A DNA stretch of 64,000 nucleotides from NCBI GenBank assembly GCA_934292725.1, contig CAKQXY010000009.1, forward strand, positions 29,706 to 93,705. The letters run 5' to 3'. Positions 37,293-46,393 of this stretch are shown here, piece by piece. Each line of letters begins with the position of its first letter. Within the stretch, counting starts at the first letter, position 1. The stretch comes from an uncultured Lachnospiraceae bacterium (GTDB lineage: Bacteria; Bacillota; Clostridia; Lachnospirales; Lachnospiraceae). Below the pieces are notes generated by a model. That model searched no databases. It was not told the DNA's origin and saw only the letters and a program-made list of their open reading frames with translations. The position numbers and the translations under genes were made by a program.

Positions 37293-38366
37293 ATGAAAGA
37301 ATCGCTGGTTAAATTGGAGGGTATCACAAAAAGCTATGATGGGCAGATGATACTAGATGATTTAAATCTTGATATTTATCAAAATTCATTTGTAACGCTG
37401 TTAGGACCAAGCGGCTGCGGAAAGACCACAACGCTTCGTATCATCGGCGGTTTCGAGACACCTGACAAGGGAAAGGTTATTTTTGACGGACAGGATATCA
37501 CATCCCTTCCGCCTCATAAGAGAGCATTAAATACTGTATTCCAGAAATATGCACTCTTTCCTAATATGACAATTGAGGAAAACATCGCTTTTGGCTTAAA
37601 GATCAAGAAAAAGTCAAAGCAGTATATTAAAGATAAGATTGCATACGCATTAAAGCTTGTTAACTTAAAAGGTTACGAGAAGCGTATGCCAGATTCTCTT
37701 TCAGGAGGACAGCAGCAGCGTATTGCGATTGCGCGCGCTATTGTAAATGAGCCTAAGGTGCTTCTTCTTGATGAGCCGCTTGGCGCGCTTGATTTAAAAC
37801 TCCGTCAGGACATGCAGTATGAGCTGATTCGTATGAAAAAAGAGCTTGGCATTACCTTTATCTATGTCACACACGACCAGGAAGAGGCACTTACAATGTC
37901 TGACCATATCATTGTAATGAACCAGGGTTATATTCAGCAGCAGGGTTCCCCAGAAAAAATCTATAACGAGCCAGAGAATGCATTCGTAGCAGATTTTATC
38001 GGTGACAGCAACATCATCGGTGCAACCTTCATTCAGGACGAGCTTGTAGAGATTTTAGGAAGCCGTTTTGCCTGTGTAGATAAGGGTTTTGGAAGAAATA
38101 AGCCAGTCGATGTCGTAATTCGTCCAGAGGATGTGGATCTTTTGCCAGAGGGTCAGGGAAGTCTCGAAGGAGTAGTTACTCATATGATCTTTAAGGGTGT
38201 ACATTACGAGATGGAGGTCATGGCCGGTGGGTTTGAGTGGCTTGTCCACAGCACCGATATGTTCCCGATTGGAACAAAGGTAAGCATCCATGTCGATCCG
38301 TTTGACATTCAGATTATGAACAAGCCGGAATCCGAGGATGAGGAGGCGATGGGGGTCCATGAATAA
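37293..38366 (+). CDS. potA: Spermidine/putrescine ABC transporter ATPase
   Basis: This 357-residue ATPase energises polyamine uptake. It has Walker A GPSGCGKTT (38-46), signature LSGGQQQR and Walker B LLLDEPLGALDLKLRQDM, then a TOBE regulatory domain (about 240-340, VVIRPEDVDLLPEG). The start follows the XRE gene by 45 bases, with only a weak ribosome site (GAAAGG further upstream). The next gene, potB, starts within its last codons, giving translational coupling. Confidence 0.94.
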   Translation: MKESLVKLEGITKSYDGQMILDDLNLDIYQNSFVTLLGPSGCGKTTTLRIIGGFETPDKGKVIFDGQDITSLPPHKRALNTVFQKYALFPNMTIEENIAFGLKIKKKSKQYIKDKIAYALKLVNLKGYEKRMPDSLSGGQQQRIAIARAIVNEPKVLLLDEPLGALDLKLRQDMQYELIRMKKELGITFIYVTHDQEEALTMSDHIIVMNQGYIQQQGSPEKIYNEPENAFVADFIGDSNIIGATFIQDELVEILGSRFACVDKGFGRNKPVDVVIRPEDVDLLPEGQGSLEGVVTHMIFKGVHYEMEVMAGGFEWLVHSTDMFPIGTKVSIHVDPFDIQIMNKPESEDEEAMGVHE

Positions 38367-39174
38367 GAAAAAATTGTTATCTGGACCGTACTTTGTCTGG
38401 ATGATTCTCTTTACGATAGTCCCGCTTTTAGTGATTGCCTGGTATGGCTTTACAGACCGCACAGGTGCCTTCACGCTTGCAAATGTAAAAGCCATAGCAA
38501 GTCCAGAGCATCTAAAGGCACTTGGACTATCACTTAGTTTATCAATTGCCTGTACGATTCTTTGTCTGCTGATTGCATATCCGCTTGCCATGATTTTAAA
38601 AAAATCAGGCATGGGAAAGAAAGGCTTTGTTGTATTTATATTTATTCTGCCTATGTGGATGAATTTTTTGCTTCGTACCTACGCATGGCTAAATCTTCTT
38701 GATGACGGCGGTATTTTATTTAATATCTGCAGAAGCCTCGGACTTCCGACATTCAGTGTGGTAGGAACAAACGCGGCAATCATTATGGGTATGATCTACA
38801 ACTTCCTGCCATTTATGGTTCTTCCGCTGTTTAACGTTCTCACAAAAATTGATGAGAATGTATTAAATGCAGCAAGAGATCTTGGCGCAAACAGTGCGCA
38901 GGTATTTTTCAAGGTAACATTGCCGCTCAGCCTTCCTGGTATTATAAGCGGTGTTACTATGGTATTTGTTCCGTCACTGACCACATTTGCCATCTCAGAT
39001 CTTCTCGGCGCGAGAAAGATTATGTTAATCGGAAACATTATCGAGCAGGAGTTTTCCACAGCTGATAACTGGCATCTTGGCTCAGGACTTTCACTTGTCT
39101 TAATGGTATTTATCTTAATCAGCATGGCAGTACTTGAGCACTACGATAAAAACGGGGAGGGAACATCATTCTGA
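38359..39174 (+). CDS. potB: Spermidine/putrescine ABC transporter permease PotB
   Basis: This 271-residue permease has six membrane segments, and its EAA-type loop is LNAARDLGANSAQVFFKVTL. The ATG at 38359 (MNKKKLLSGPYFVWM) follows GGGGGTCC and overlaps the end of potA by 8 bases. An ATG at 38338 is in frame, but its product would begin with unlikely residues. Its stop overlaps the potC ATG. Confidence 0.92.
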   Translation: MNKKKLLSGPYFVWMILFTIVPLLVIAWYGFTDRTGAFTLANVKAIASPEHLKALGLSLSLSIACTILCLLIAYPLAMILKKSGMGKKGFVVFIFILPMWMNFLLRTYAWLNLLDDGGILFNICRSLGLPTFSVVGTNAAIIMGMIYNFLPFMVLPLFNVLTKIDENVLNAARDLGANSAQVFFKVTLPLSLPGIISGVTMVFVPSLTTFAISDLLGARKIMLIGNIIEQEFSTADNWHLGSGLSLVLMVFILISMAVLEHYDKNGEGTSF

Positions 39175-39977
39175 TGAAAAAATTAAAATCTTTTTTTTCG
39201 GGCATGTACCTTACACTGATCTTTATCTTTTTGTATGCCCCGATTGTAACATTGATTATTTTTTCCTTCAATGAAGGAAAAGGAAGCCGCTGGAAAGGAT
39301 TTTCCTTAAAGTGGTATGAGGATTTATTTGAGAGCAGAATGATCATGGAAGCTCTCAGCAATACATTAATTATAGCATTTGTGTCCGCAATAGTTGCTAC
39401 ACTGGTAGGCACAATTACATGCATCGGTATCAATGCATTAAAAGGAAAGTTTAAGACAACCTATATGGCTATAAACAACATTCCACTTATGAATTCCGAT
39501 CTTGTAACAGGACTTTCATTGATGCTTGTATTTATTTCTGTTGGCTGGAAGTTTGGCTTTTCCACTATATTAGTGGCGCATATCACATTTAATATTCCAT
39601 ATGTGATCTTAAGCGTTATGCCTCGTCTTCGCCAGACAAATGTAAGTACTTACGAGGCAGCGATGGATTTAGGTGCAACACCGCTGTCTGCTTTTTTTAA
39701 GGTTGTGCTTCCTGATCTTGCACCAGGAATTACATCTGGATTTTTACTGGCATTTACGATGTCTTTAGATGATTTTATCATCACCTACTTCACCAGAGGC
39801 GCCGGCATCAATACGCTGTCAACATTAATATATAGTGAAGTAAGAAAGGGCATCAAGCCAACAATGAACGCACTGTCAACAGTGATGTTTGTTTCTGTAC
39901 TGCTGTTGTTAGTTTTAATGAACACGCTTCCGGACATGCGCGATAAAAGAAAAAGAAAACAAGAGGAGAAAAGTTGA
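39174..39977 (+). CDS. potC: Spermidine/putrescine ABC transporter permease PotC
   Basis: This 267-residue permease partners PotB. The EAA loop is YEAAMDLGATPLSAFFKVVL and DDFIITYFTRG is typical of PotC. It starts at the last base of the potB stop (ATGA overlap) and its end overlaps the alternative TTG start of potD. It is an integral membrane protein with six segments. Confidence 0.93.
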   Translation: MKKLKSFFSGMYLTLIFIFLYAPIVTLIIFSFNEGKGSRWKGFSLKWYEDLFESRMIMEALSNTLIIAFVSAIVATLVGTITCIGINALKGKFKTTYMAINNIPLMNSDLVTGLSLMLVFISVGWKFGFSTILVAHITFNIPYVILSVMPRLRQTNVSTYEAAMDLGATPLSAFFKVVLPDLAPGITSGFLLAFTMSLDDFIITYFTRGAGINTLSTLIYSEVRKGIKPTMNALSTVMFVSVLLLLVLMNTLPDMRDKRKRKQEEKS

Positions 39978-39979
39978 CT

Positions 39980-41041
39980 ATGAAAAGAAGAGTATGGGCA
40001 GCAGCATCTGCTGTAATGATGGCAACTACTGCATTTGGCGCACAGGCTGTATTGGCAGATAAGTATCCAAATGGCCAGGTAAAGGTATTTAACTGGGGCG
40101 AATATATTGACGAAGATCTGATTGACGAGTTCGAAGATGAGTATGGCATCGAAGTTATCTATGATACATTTGATACAAACGAGGCTATGTATCCTCGTGT
40201 AGAGGCAGATCCAAGTCTTTATGACGTTATCTGTCCGTCTGACTATATGATCGAGAAGATGATCCAGAATGATGTTCTGCAGGAGATCGACTGGGATCAG
40301 ATCACAAACAAGGAGAACATTGGAGAAGTTTACTTAAAGAGCTGCGAAGGCTTTGATCCAGGCAATAAATATTGTGTTCCATATACATTCGGAACAGTCG
40401 GCATTCTTTATAATAAGGAATTAGTAGGCGAGGATGCTGTAATTGACAGTTGGGATGTACTTTGGGATGAGACATACAAGAACGATATCATTATGCAGGA
40501 TTCTGTGCGTGATGCATTCATGATCTCCTTAAAGCGTCTTGGCTATTCCTGCAACACAACAGATGAGGACGAGTTAAACGAGGCAATGGAGGAGTTAAAG
40601 ATCCAGTCCAAGTTAAACAAGGCTTACACCATCGATGAGGTGCGTGATAAGATGATCAACGGTGCAGCAGCAATCGGCGTTATCTACTCAGGTGAGTATC
40701 TGTACTGCCAGGAAGAGAACGAAGACCTTGAATATGTAATTCCAAAAGAAGGAACAAATATCTGGTACGATGGCTGGGTTATCACAAAGGGCTCCGAAAA
40801 TGTAGAAAATGCACATAAGTGGATTGATTTTCTGTGCAGTCAGGAAGCAGCTTATGATAACTTCGAGTATATCTACTACGGAACACCAAATATCGCAGCA
40901 CAGGAGTTAATCGACGAAGATATCATAAACAATCCGGGCGTATTCCCAGATGAAGAAACCATTGAAAAGTGTGAGGTTTACAATTATCTGGGCGAAGAAG
41001 CTGAAGATATGTATTATGAGCTTTGGAAAAAGGTAAAATAA
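39980..41041 (+). CDS. potD: Spermidine/putrescine-binding protein
   Basis: This 353-residue extracellular binding protein begins its mature part at KYPNGQVKVFNWGEYIDED, the family hallmark. A signal peptide (MKRRVWAAASAVMMATTAFG and on, ending in VLA) has no lipobox Cys, which is unusual. ATG at 39980 is preferred, and a TTG at 39974 is a coupled alternative. It lies directly after potC, completing potABCD. Key polyamine-binding acidic and aromatic residues are plentiful but cannot be individually assigned here. Confidence 0.92.
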   Translation: MKRRVWAAASAVMMATTAFGAQAVLADKYPNGQVKVFNWGEYIDEDLIDEFEDEYGIEVIYDTFDTNEAMYPRVEADPSLYDVICPSDYMIEKMIQNDVLQEIDWDQITNKENIGEVYLKSCEGFDPGNKYCVPYTFGTVGILYNKELVGEDAVIDSWDVLWDETYKNDIIMQDSVRDAFMISLKRLGYSCNTTDEDELNEAMEELKIQSKLNKAYTIDEVRDKMINGAAAIGVIYSGEYLYCQEENEDLEYVIPKEGTNIWYDGWVITKGSENVENAHKWIDFLCSQEAAYDNFEYIYYGTPNIAAQELIDEDIINNPGVFPDEETIEKCEVYNYLGEEAEDMYYELWKKVK

Positions 41042-41127
41042 AATATAGGTTGCAAAAAATACAAACCTGTATTAGAATAATGGTGCTGATAAAAGCGTTA
41101 AATATTATTTCCAAGGAGGAAAAACAA

Positions 41128-41295
41128 ATGGCATACAAGATTAGTGATGAGTGTATTATGTGTGGTACATGTGAGGGTGAGTGCCCAGTAGGTGCAATCG
41201 CAGAGGGCGAAGGCAAGTACGAGATCGACGCAGACGCATGCATCGAGTGCGGAAGCTGCGCAGCTGCATGTCCAGTAGGCGCAATCAACGAATAA
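41128..41295 (+). CDS. 2[4Fe-4S] ferredoxin
   Basis: This 55-residue clostridial-type ferredoxin carries electrons in the cytoplasm. It has two cluster motifs, CIMCGTCEGECPVGAI (9-24) and CIECGSCAAACPVGAI (37-52), with eight cysteines in all. The ATG at 41128 follows AAGGAGGAAAAACAA. The frame is open further upstream without a ribosome site. Very small size and strong codon bias indicate high expression. It follows potD by about 85 bases and a terminator ends it. Confidence 0.95.
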   Translation: MAYKISDECIMCGTCEGECPVGAIAEGEGKYEIDADACIECGSCAAACPVGAINE

Positions 41296-41316
41296 TTTAT
41301 TCACTGCAAGTAAAAG

Positions 41317-41344
41317 AGACTGTCCGAGAGGGCAGTCTTTTTTC
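41317..41344. terminator. Terminator between ferredoxin and MerR genes
   Basis: AGACTGTCC and GGGCAGTCT form a 9-bp stem (one G-U) with a GAGA tetraloop followed by TTTTTT. It lies between two convergent genes and the opposite strand ends in CTCTTTTAC, so it may act both ways. Confidence 0.85.
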
Positions 41345-42085
41345 TTACGTTTTATGTTTCCTTTTCCATGGCAGTCGGCTTGCGGCAGCCTCTTTTTGTT
41401 CACGCGACTTTTTGCGGCGCATAAAAAGTGTTTCATCAAGCTTGCGAAAGCGCTCCTCTGCCTCATCATCCTGCAGACGCATCCTATAATCCATCTCCTT
41501 GATAACCTTTGTGCTGACCTGCTCCGTGATTTTTTCTGCTATAACATTGTCAAGCTGCGCACCTATCTTTTCACTGATTGTATCTGCAAGCTGTGCGTTA
41601 ATATCAGCGGAGTGTCGGCATAATGCCTCATCTAAAATGCGGTTCATAACATCTTCAAATTCCTCCATGCGAAGCTTTCGTGCAAGCTCCGTCTGCTGTG
41701 CAGAGACAGGAAGAATAGCCGGAAGCGTATCAGGCAGCTCACTGGCTCGTTTATTCATCTCATCAGATAATTTCACCAGATAATAAAATTCATCATCATC
41801 CAAAAGAGCCAGTCTTGGAACCACCAGCTTAATGGCCTTTAACTGATAGCCTGCATCACGCAAAATCCTAATCCGCTGAAACATCAGAAGCTGTGCATTT
41901 GTGTAGCAGCGATAGCCCTGATCATTTCTCATGATAGGAAGACCAAGCTCCTCCTCCCAGTATCGAAGCACATGAGCCTCCATATTGAGCTGCTTGCAGG
42001 CATCCGAAATCAAAATGGGCTGTTCGTCAGCGGCCTGAATAGTTTCCTGCAATTGCTGTTCTGTTTTTTCCTCTCGATCCTGCAT
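41345..42085 (-). CDS. MerR-family transcriptional regulator
   Basis: This 246-residue protein has a MerR-type winged helix (ISDACKQLNMEAHVLRYWEE followed by YRCYTNAQLLMFQRIRILRD, about residues 25-95). A helical C-terminal part probably forms a coiled-coil dimer, and the tail is basic. The start at 42085 has GGAAGG upstream on the minus strand, and an earlier start adding 12 residues lacks one. It is divergent from the ABC exporter pair and may regulate it. No cysteine-rich metal-binding loop is visible, so a metal effector is unlikely. Confidence 0.82.
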   Translation of the reverse strand: MQDREEKTEQQLQETIQAADEQPILISDACKQLNMEAHVLRYWEEELGLPIMRNDQGYRCYTNAQLLMFQRIRILRDAGYQLKAIKLVVPRLALLDDDEFYYLVKLSDEMNKRASELPDTLPAILPVSAQQTELARKLRMEEFEDVMNRILDEALCRHSADINAQLADTISEKIGAQLDNVIAEKITEQVSTKVIKEMDYRMRLQDDEAEERFRKLDETLFMRRKKSREQKEAAASRLPWKRKHKT

Positions 42086-42223
42086 AAATTCCTTCCTTTC
42101 TAAAATGAAAGCTGTGTTCACATGAACATCAAAATATCCTATAGCGATACTATATCAGCTTTTAAGGGCAGCGCGAAAAAATTCCTTCGCTTCATTCTAC
42201 CAAATTTTTCGAGGATTCTACAT

Positions 42224-42252
42224 TGCTTTGCATGCAAAAAGAGTGGTATCAT
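42224..42252 (+). promoter_or_regulatory. Promoter with palindromic spacer upstream of the exporter pair
   Basis: TTGCTT (42224-42229) and TATCAT (42247-42252) are separated by 17 bases, a plausible SigA promoter. TTTGCATGCAAA (42227-42238), a perfect 12-bp palindrome, overlaps the -35 and spacer and is a likely operator. Candidates to bind it are the divergent MerR protein or the BlaI-type repressor encoded downstream. Confidence 0.55.
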
Positions 42253-42289
42253 TTATTTATATAGAGAGAAAAGAAGGGAGAAAAAACAA

Positions 42290-44077
42290 ATGAAACAGAT
42301 ATTTTCTTATCTGATTCCGTATCGGGCAAGAATGGCAGTAGGTTTTTCAATAAAGGTTGCCGCCACCATTGTTGAACTTTTGATTCCGTGGGCACTTTCC
42401 ATCATGGTAGATAAAGTGATTCCGACTGAAAACATAGGCTTTGTATTTGCGTGGGGCTGTGTAATGATTTTATTTGCGATTCTTGCGCTGATTGGAAATA
42501 TCGTAGCAAACCGCATGGCATCGCTTGTTGCCAGAAATACAACAGAAAGAATCCGTCTTCAGCTGTTTTCAAAGATCAGCTTTTTATCGGCCAGACAGCA
42601 GGAACAGATAGGACAGGCGTCACTAATTTCAAGATCAACATCAGATACTTACAACATTCATCAATTTATCGGCATGATGCAGCGCCTTGGCGTGCGTCAG
42701 CCTATCATGCTTATCGGCGGTCTTGCTGTCACGCTTTCAATGGATGCGCCGCTTACATGCATCATGCTGGCACTTCTTCCAGTCATGGCGCTTCTTATCT
42801 ACTTATTTTCAAGTAAAGGCGTGCCAATGTACACAAAAGTGCAGGAGGCAGTAGACCGCTTTGTGCGTCTTGTAAGAGAGGATATTGCAGGTATTCGCGT
42901 CATCAAGGCACTGTCAAAGACTGACACGGAAAGAAGTAAATTTGCAAAAATAAATGAAGAAGTTGTAACGCGTGATCAGCATGCTGGAATGATCATGGGT
43001 GCAATGAACCCTGTCATGAGTATCATTTTAAATATAGGATTGGTGCTAGTTCTTTTCGTAGGTGCAAAGCGTGTAAATGAAGGATTAACAACACCAGGTG
43101 TCATCATGGCATTTATGTCATACGTGACAATTATTTTAAATTCAATTTTATTTTTGTCACGAATTTTTGTAATGTACTCAAAGGCATCTGCATCCGCAAG
43201 ACGTATCAGCGAGGTGTTAAATCTGCCTGAGGATCTTATGGTAGAGCATCCAGTTGGAAATATAGATTCAGTAGTAGAAAAGGCAGTGAATGAGGCAGAG
43301 GCAGCCGCTGCCAAAGAGATAGGTGCAGAGTTTGTCCTGCCGCAGATTATCTTCGATCATGTATCCTTCCGTTACGAAGAAGGAGATGGAGAAGACTGTC
43401 TGCATGATGTAAGCTTTACAGTAAATAAAGGCGAAACGCTTGGTATTATAGGAGCCACCGGTTCGGGAAAGACAACTATTGTGAATCTTTTGATGCGCTA
43501 CTACGATCCGGACGAGGGACACATCTACGTCAATGGCCGTGATGTGCGCACATACACGTCAAAGGAACTCATGCCTCTTTTTGGTGCTGCGTTTCAAAAT
43601 GACGTTATTTTCCATGATACAATCTATGAGAACATTCGCTTTGGACGCGATGTTTCAAAGAAAGAAGCAATGGCAGCAGCACAGGATGCGCAGGCAGTCG
43701 AATTTATTGAGGAAAAGGGAATTGATACTATGCTTGCCATTAGGGGAATGGATCTTTCAGGCGGACAAAAGCAGCGTCTTCTAATTACAAGAGCGCTCGC
43801 AAAGCATCCGCAGATTCTTGTGCTTGACGATTCATCAAGTGCGCTCGATTATGCGACAGATGCACGTCTTCGCAGGGCAATTCAGGAAAATTATGGCGAT
43901 CTTACATCCATTATTGTAGCGCAGAGAATCAGTTCAATTTACCGCGCCGATAAGATTATCGTTCTTGAAGATGGAGAAATGATCGGCTATGGAACACATA
44001 AAGAGCTGATGGAAAGCTGTGAGGTCTATAGGGAAATCAGCCAGTCACAGATGGGAGGTGGTATTGATGAAGCATAA
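42290..44077 (+). CDS. Heterodimeric ABC exporter, first subunit (degenerate Walker B)
   Basis: This 595-residue half-transporter has six membrane segments (residues up to about 290) and a nucleotide-binding domain. It shows Walker A GATGSGKTT and canonical signature LSGGQKQR. The catalytic Glu is Asp (LVLDDSSSALD) and the switch His is Gln (VAQRISS). This is the usual picture of the non-catalytic half of LmrCD/BmrCD-type exporters. The ATG at 42290 follows GGGAG by nine bases. An upstream in-frame extension of 56 residues has no ribosome site. Confidence 0.9.
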   Translation: MKQIFSYLIPYRARMAVGFSIKVAATIVELLIPWALSIMVDKVIPTENIGFVFAWGCVMILFAILALIGNIVANRMASLVARNTTERIRLQLFSKISFLSARQQEQIGQASLISRSTSDTYNIHQFIGMMQRLGVRQPIMLIGGLAVTLSMDAPLTCIMLALLPVMALLIYLFSSKGVPMYTKVQEAVDRFVRLVREDIAGIRVIKALSKTDTERSKFAKINEEVVTRDQHAGMIMGAMNPVMSIILNIGLVLVLFVGAKRVNEGLTTPGVIMAFMSYVTIILNSILFLSRIFVMYSKASASARRISEVLNLPEDLMVEHPVGNIDSVVEKAVNEAEAAAAKEIGAEFVLPQIIFDHVSFRYEEGDGEDCLHDVSFTVNKGETLGIIGATGSGKTTIVNLLMRYYDPDEGHIYVNGRDVRTYTSKELMPLFGAAFQNDVIFHDTIYENIRFGRDVSKKEAMAAAQDAQAVEFIEEKGIDTMLAIRGMDLSGGQKQRLLITRALAKHPQILVLDDSSSALDYATDARLRRAIQENYGDLTSIIVAQRISSIYRADKIIVLEDGEMIGYGTHKELMESCEVYREISQSQMGGGIDEA

Positions 44078-46007
44078 GGATATGAAACAATATGAAGAAA
44101 AAAATGCTCCAATGCTTAACCACGATATCACGCTGGAAGAGATCGAGGCTGCATGCCGCGCACATCAAAAGGAAAATGATAACCGCAACATGGCAGAGGA
44201 GTGCCGCACTATTGCAAGAGAACAAAAGGAAAAAATGCAGGCACAATTTACAAAAGGAAAGGGTGAAAAGCGTCATATCCTGCTTCGCCTTGGCCGTTAT
44301 CTGTGGCAGTTTAAAGGCTGGCTGTTTCTTGCCATCTTGTTAAGTATAAGCTCAAATCTGCTGTCGCTCGCAGGTCCTATGTACTCAGGCTATGCCGTCG
44401 ATGCGATGGTTGGCAAGGGACAGGTAAATATGGAGCGAGTAATTTACTGCTGTGAGATCATGATTGTGCTGTATTTAATATCGGCAGCACTTGCCTATAT
44501 CTTAAATCTTGTCATGCTTCAGATTACAAAGCGCATAGTCTCAACAATGAGAAGCAATATCTTCGACCGATTGATGCGTCTTCCTGTCAGCTTCTTTGAT
44601 ACGCACGCTGCAGGCGATATTATAAGCCGTATCACCTATGATGTAGATACAATAAACACAAGCCTTTCAAATGATGTTGTGTCACTTGCTGCAAGCTTTA
44701 TTACAGTAATAGGCTCGCTAGTTATGATGCTTCTTATTTCACCGCCGCTTGTATTGATTTTTGTTGTTACTGTGCCGCTTACAATCTTCTTTATTAAAAA
44801 GCTTACAGGACTTACAAGACCTCTTTTTCGTGCCCGTTCAGGAAAGCTTGGCGAGTTAAACGGCTTTATAGAGGAGATGCTTGCAGGTCAGAAAAGCTTA
44901 AAGGCATATCATCAGGAAGTCAATACAATAGGCAAGTTTCAGACAAAAAATGAGGAAGCTGTGGATGCCTATTACCGCGCCGACTACATGGGAAGCATGG
45001 TAGGACCGTCAGTAAACCTTGTCAACAATATTTCACTTGCACTAGTCACGATCTTTGGAGCAATTCGCTTCATATTTGGTCAGATGACACTTGGAAATAT
45101 TTCCTCATTTGTTCTGTATTCAAGAAAATTTTCCGGACCAATCAACGAGTCTGCAAATATCATGAGCGAGCTACAGTCAGCACTTGCCGCTGCAGAGCGC
45201 GTGTTTAGACTGCTTGATGAGACAGAGGAGCCGGCTGACAGCACAGATGCGAAAGTACTCACCGACATTTACGGAGACGTAGAGCTGTCACATGTAAGCT
45301 TCGGCTACACAAAGGATCATACTATTATCCATGATCTGAGTTTGCATGCAGAACCAGGCAAGCTGATTGCAATCGTAGGTCCTACGGGAGCAGGAAAGAC
45401 AACCATCATAAATCTTTTGATGCGTTTTTATGATATCGACAGCGGAAAAATTACCATTGATGGAAACGACATTACAAAGGTTACAAGAGACAGTCTGCGC
45501 CGTGCATTTGCCATGGTACTGCAGGATACGTGGCTGTTTCACGGAACAATTTATGAAAATATCGCCTACGGCAAGCCAGATGCCACACTCGAAGATGTAA
45601 AACGTGTCTGCAAGGCTGCCCGCATTCATAACTATATAATGCGTCTGCCAAAGCAGTACGACACAGTACTTACAGATGACGGAAGAAATATTTCCAAGGG
45701 ACAAAAGCAGCTTCTAACTATCGCCAGAGCAATGCTTCTTGATGCACATATGCTGATACTCGATGAAGCTACATCAAATGTCGATACAAGAACAGAGCTT
45801 CAAATTCAGGAAGCCATGCTGGAGCTTATGAAAGATAAGACATGCTTTGTAATAGCACATCGCCTCTCGACAATTCAGAATGCAGACTGTATACTAGTTG
45901 TAAAAGAAGGCGAAGTAATCGAACAGGGAACACATGATGAACTTATGGAGAAACACGGCTTCTATCGCTCACTGTATGATTCACAATTCGCAGGAAAACA
46001 GATTTAA
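44067..46007 (+). CDS. Heterodimeric ABC exporter, second subunit (catalytic half)
   Basis: This 646-residue partner starts eight bases after GGGAGG and overlaps the first subunit by 11 bases. It has a charged N-terminal extension of about 75 residues before its first membrane segment. The ATPase domain has Walker A GPTGAGKTT, the full catalytic LILDEATSNVD and switch AHRLST, but its signature is ISKGQ. With the first subunit this gives one consensus and one degenerate ATP site. It is likely a multidrug or peptide exporter. Confidence 0.9.
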   Translation: MKHKDMKQYEEKNAPMLNHDITLEEIEAACRAHQKENDNRNMAEECRTIAREQKEKMQAQFTKGKGEKRHILLRLGRYLWQFKGWLFLAILLSISSNLLSLAGPMYSGYAVDAMVGKGQVNMERVIYCCEIMIVLYLISAALAYILNLVMLQITKRIVSTMRSNIFDRLMRLPVSFFDTHAAGDIISRITYDVDTINTSLSNDVVSLAASFITVIGSLVMMLLISPPLVLIFVVTVPLTIFFIKKLTGLTRPLFRARSGKLGELNGFIEEMLAGQKSLKAYHQEVNTIGKFQTKNEEAVDAYYRADYMGSMVGPSVNLVNNISLALVTIFGAIRFIFGQMTLGNISSFVLYSRKFSGPINESANIMSELQSALAAAERVFRLLDETEEPADSTDAKVLTDIYGDVELSHVSFGYTKDHTIIHDLSLHAEPGKLIAIVGPTGAGKTTIINLLMRFYDIDSGKITIDGNDITKVTRDSLRRAFAMVLQDTWLFHGTIYENIAYGKPDATLEDVKRVCKAARIHNYIMRLPKQYDTVLTDDGRNISKGQKQLLTIARAMLLDAHMLILDEATSNVDTRTELQIQEAMLELMKDKTCFVIAHRLSTIQNADCILVVKEGEVIEQGTHDELMEKHGFYRSLYDSQFAGKQI

Positions 46008-46022
46008 GAAAGGAATAAATTC

Positions 46023-46367
46023 ATGAAAGATTTGTCAAAGACTGAACTTTTAATTATGAAATGTGTATGGGGTTCTGATCGTCCAGTGACAGCGACCCAG
46101 ATTCAGCAGATTTTGCTGGAAAAATATCAGACTGAACTTGACCGCAGATCACTCGGCACGCTTATGTACCGCCTTGATCAGAAGGGCTATGTCAACGTAG
46201 ATGTAAGCACAAGAGTAAACCTCTATACAGCAAAGGTAAAGGAAGAGGAGGCGAGAAAAAAGAAGGGAAGAGAAATCTTAAAGCTTTGGTATGACGGCTC
46301 TCTTGATCAGCTTGTCTCAGATCTTTACAGTGCACAGGACGAGGATGAGGACGAGGAAGATAACTGA
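46023..46367 (+). CDS. BlaI/MecI/CopY-family transcriptional repressor
   Basis: This 114-residue protein has a winged helix (LSKTELLIMKCVWGSDRPV, ATQIQQILLEKYQTELDRRS, LMYRLDQKGYVNVD) and a short C-terminal dimerisation part ending in an acidic tail. It follows the exporter by 15 bases and precedes the MecR1-type protease by 26. Proteins of this family are cleaved after signalling by BlaR1/MecR1. It may repress the exporter operon, but no beta-lactamase gene is present. Confidence 0.88.
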   Translation: MKDLSKTELLIMKCVWGSDRPVTATQIQQILLEKYQTELDRRSLGTLMYRLDQKGYVNVDVSTRVNLYTAKVKEEEARKKKGREILKLWYDGSLDQLVSDLYSAQDEDEDEEDN

Positions 46368-46393
46368 TGAAAAAGAAAGGCAGGTGAAAACAT

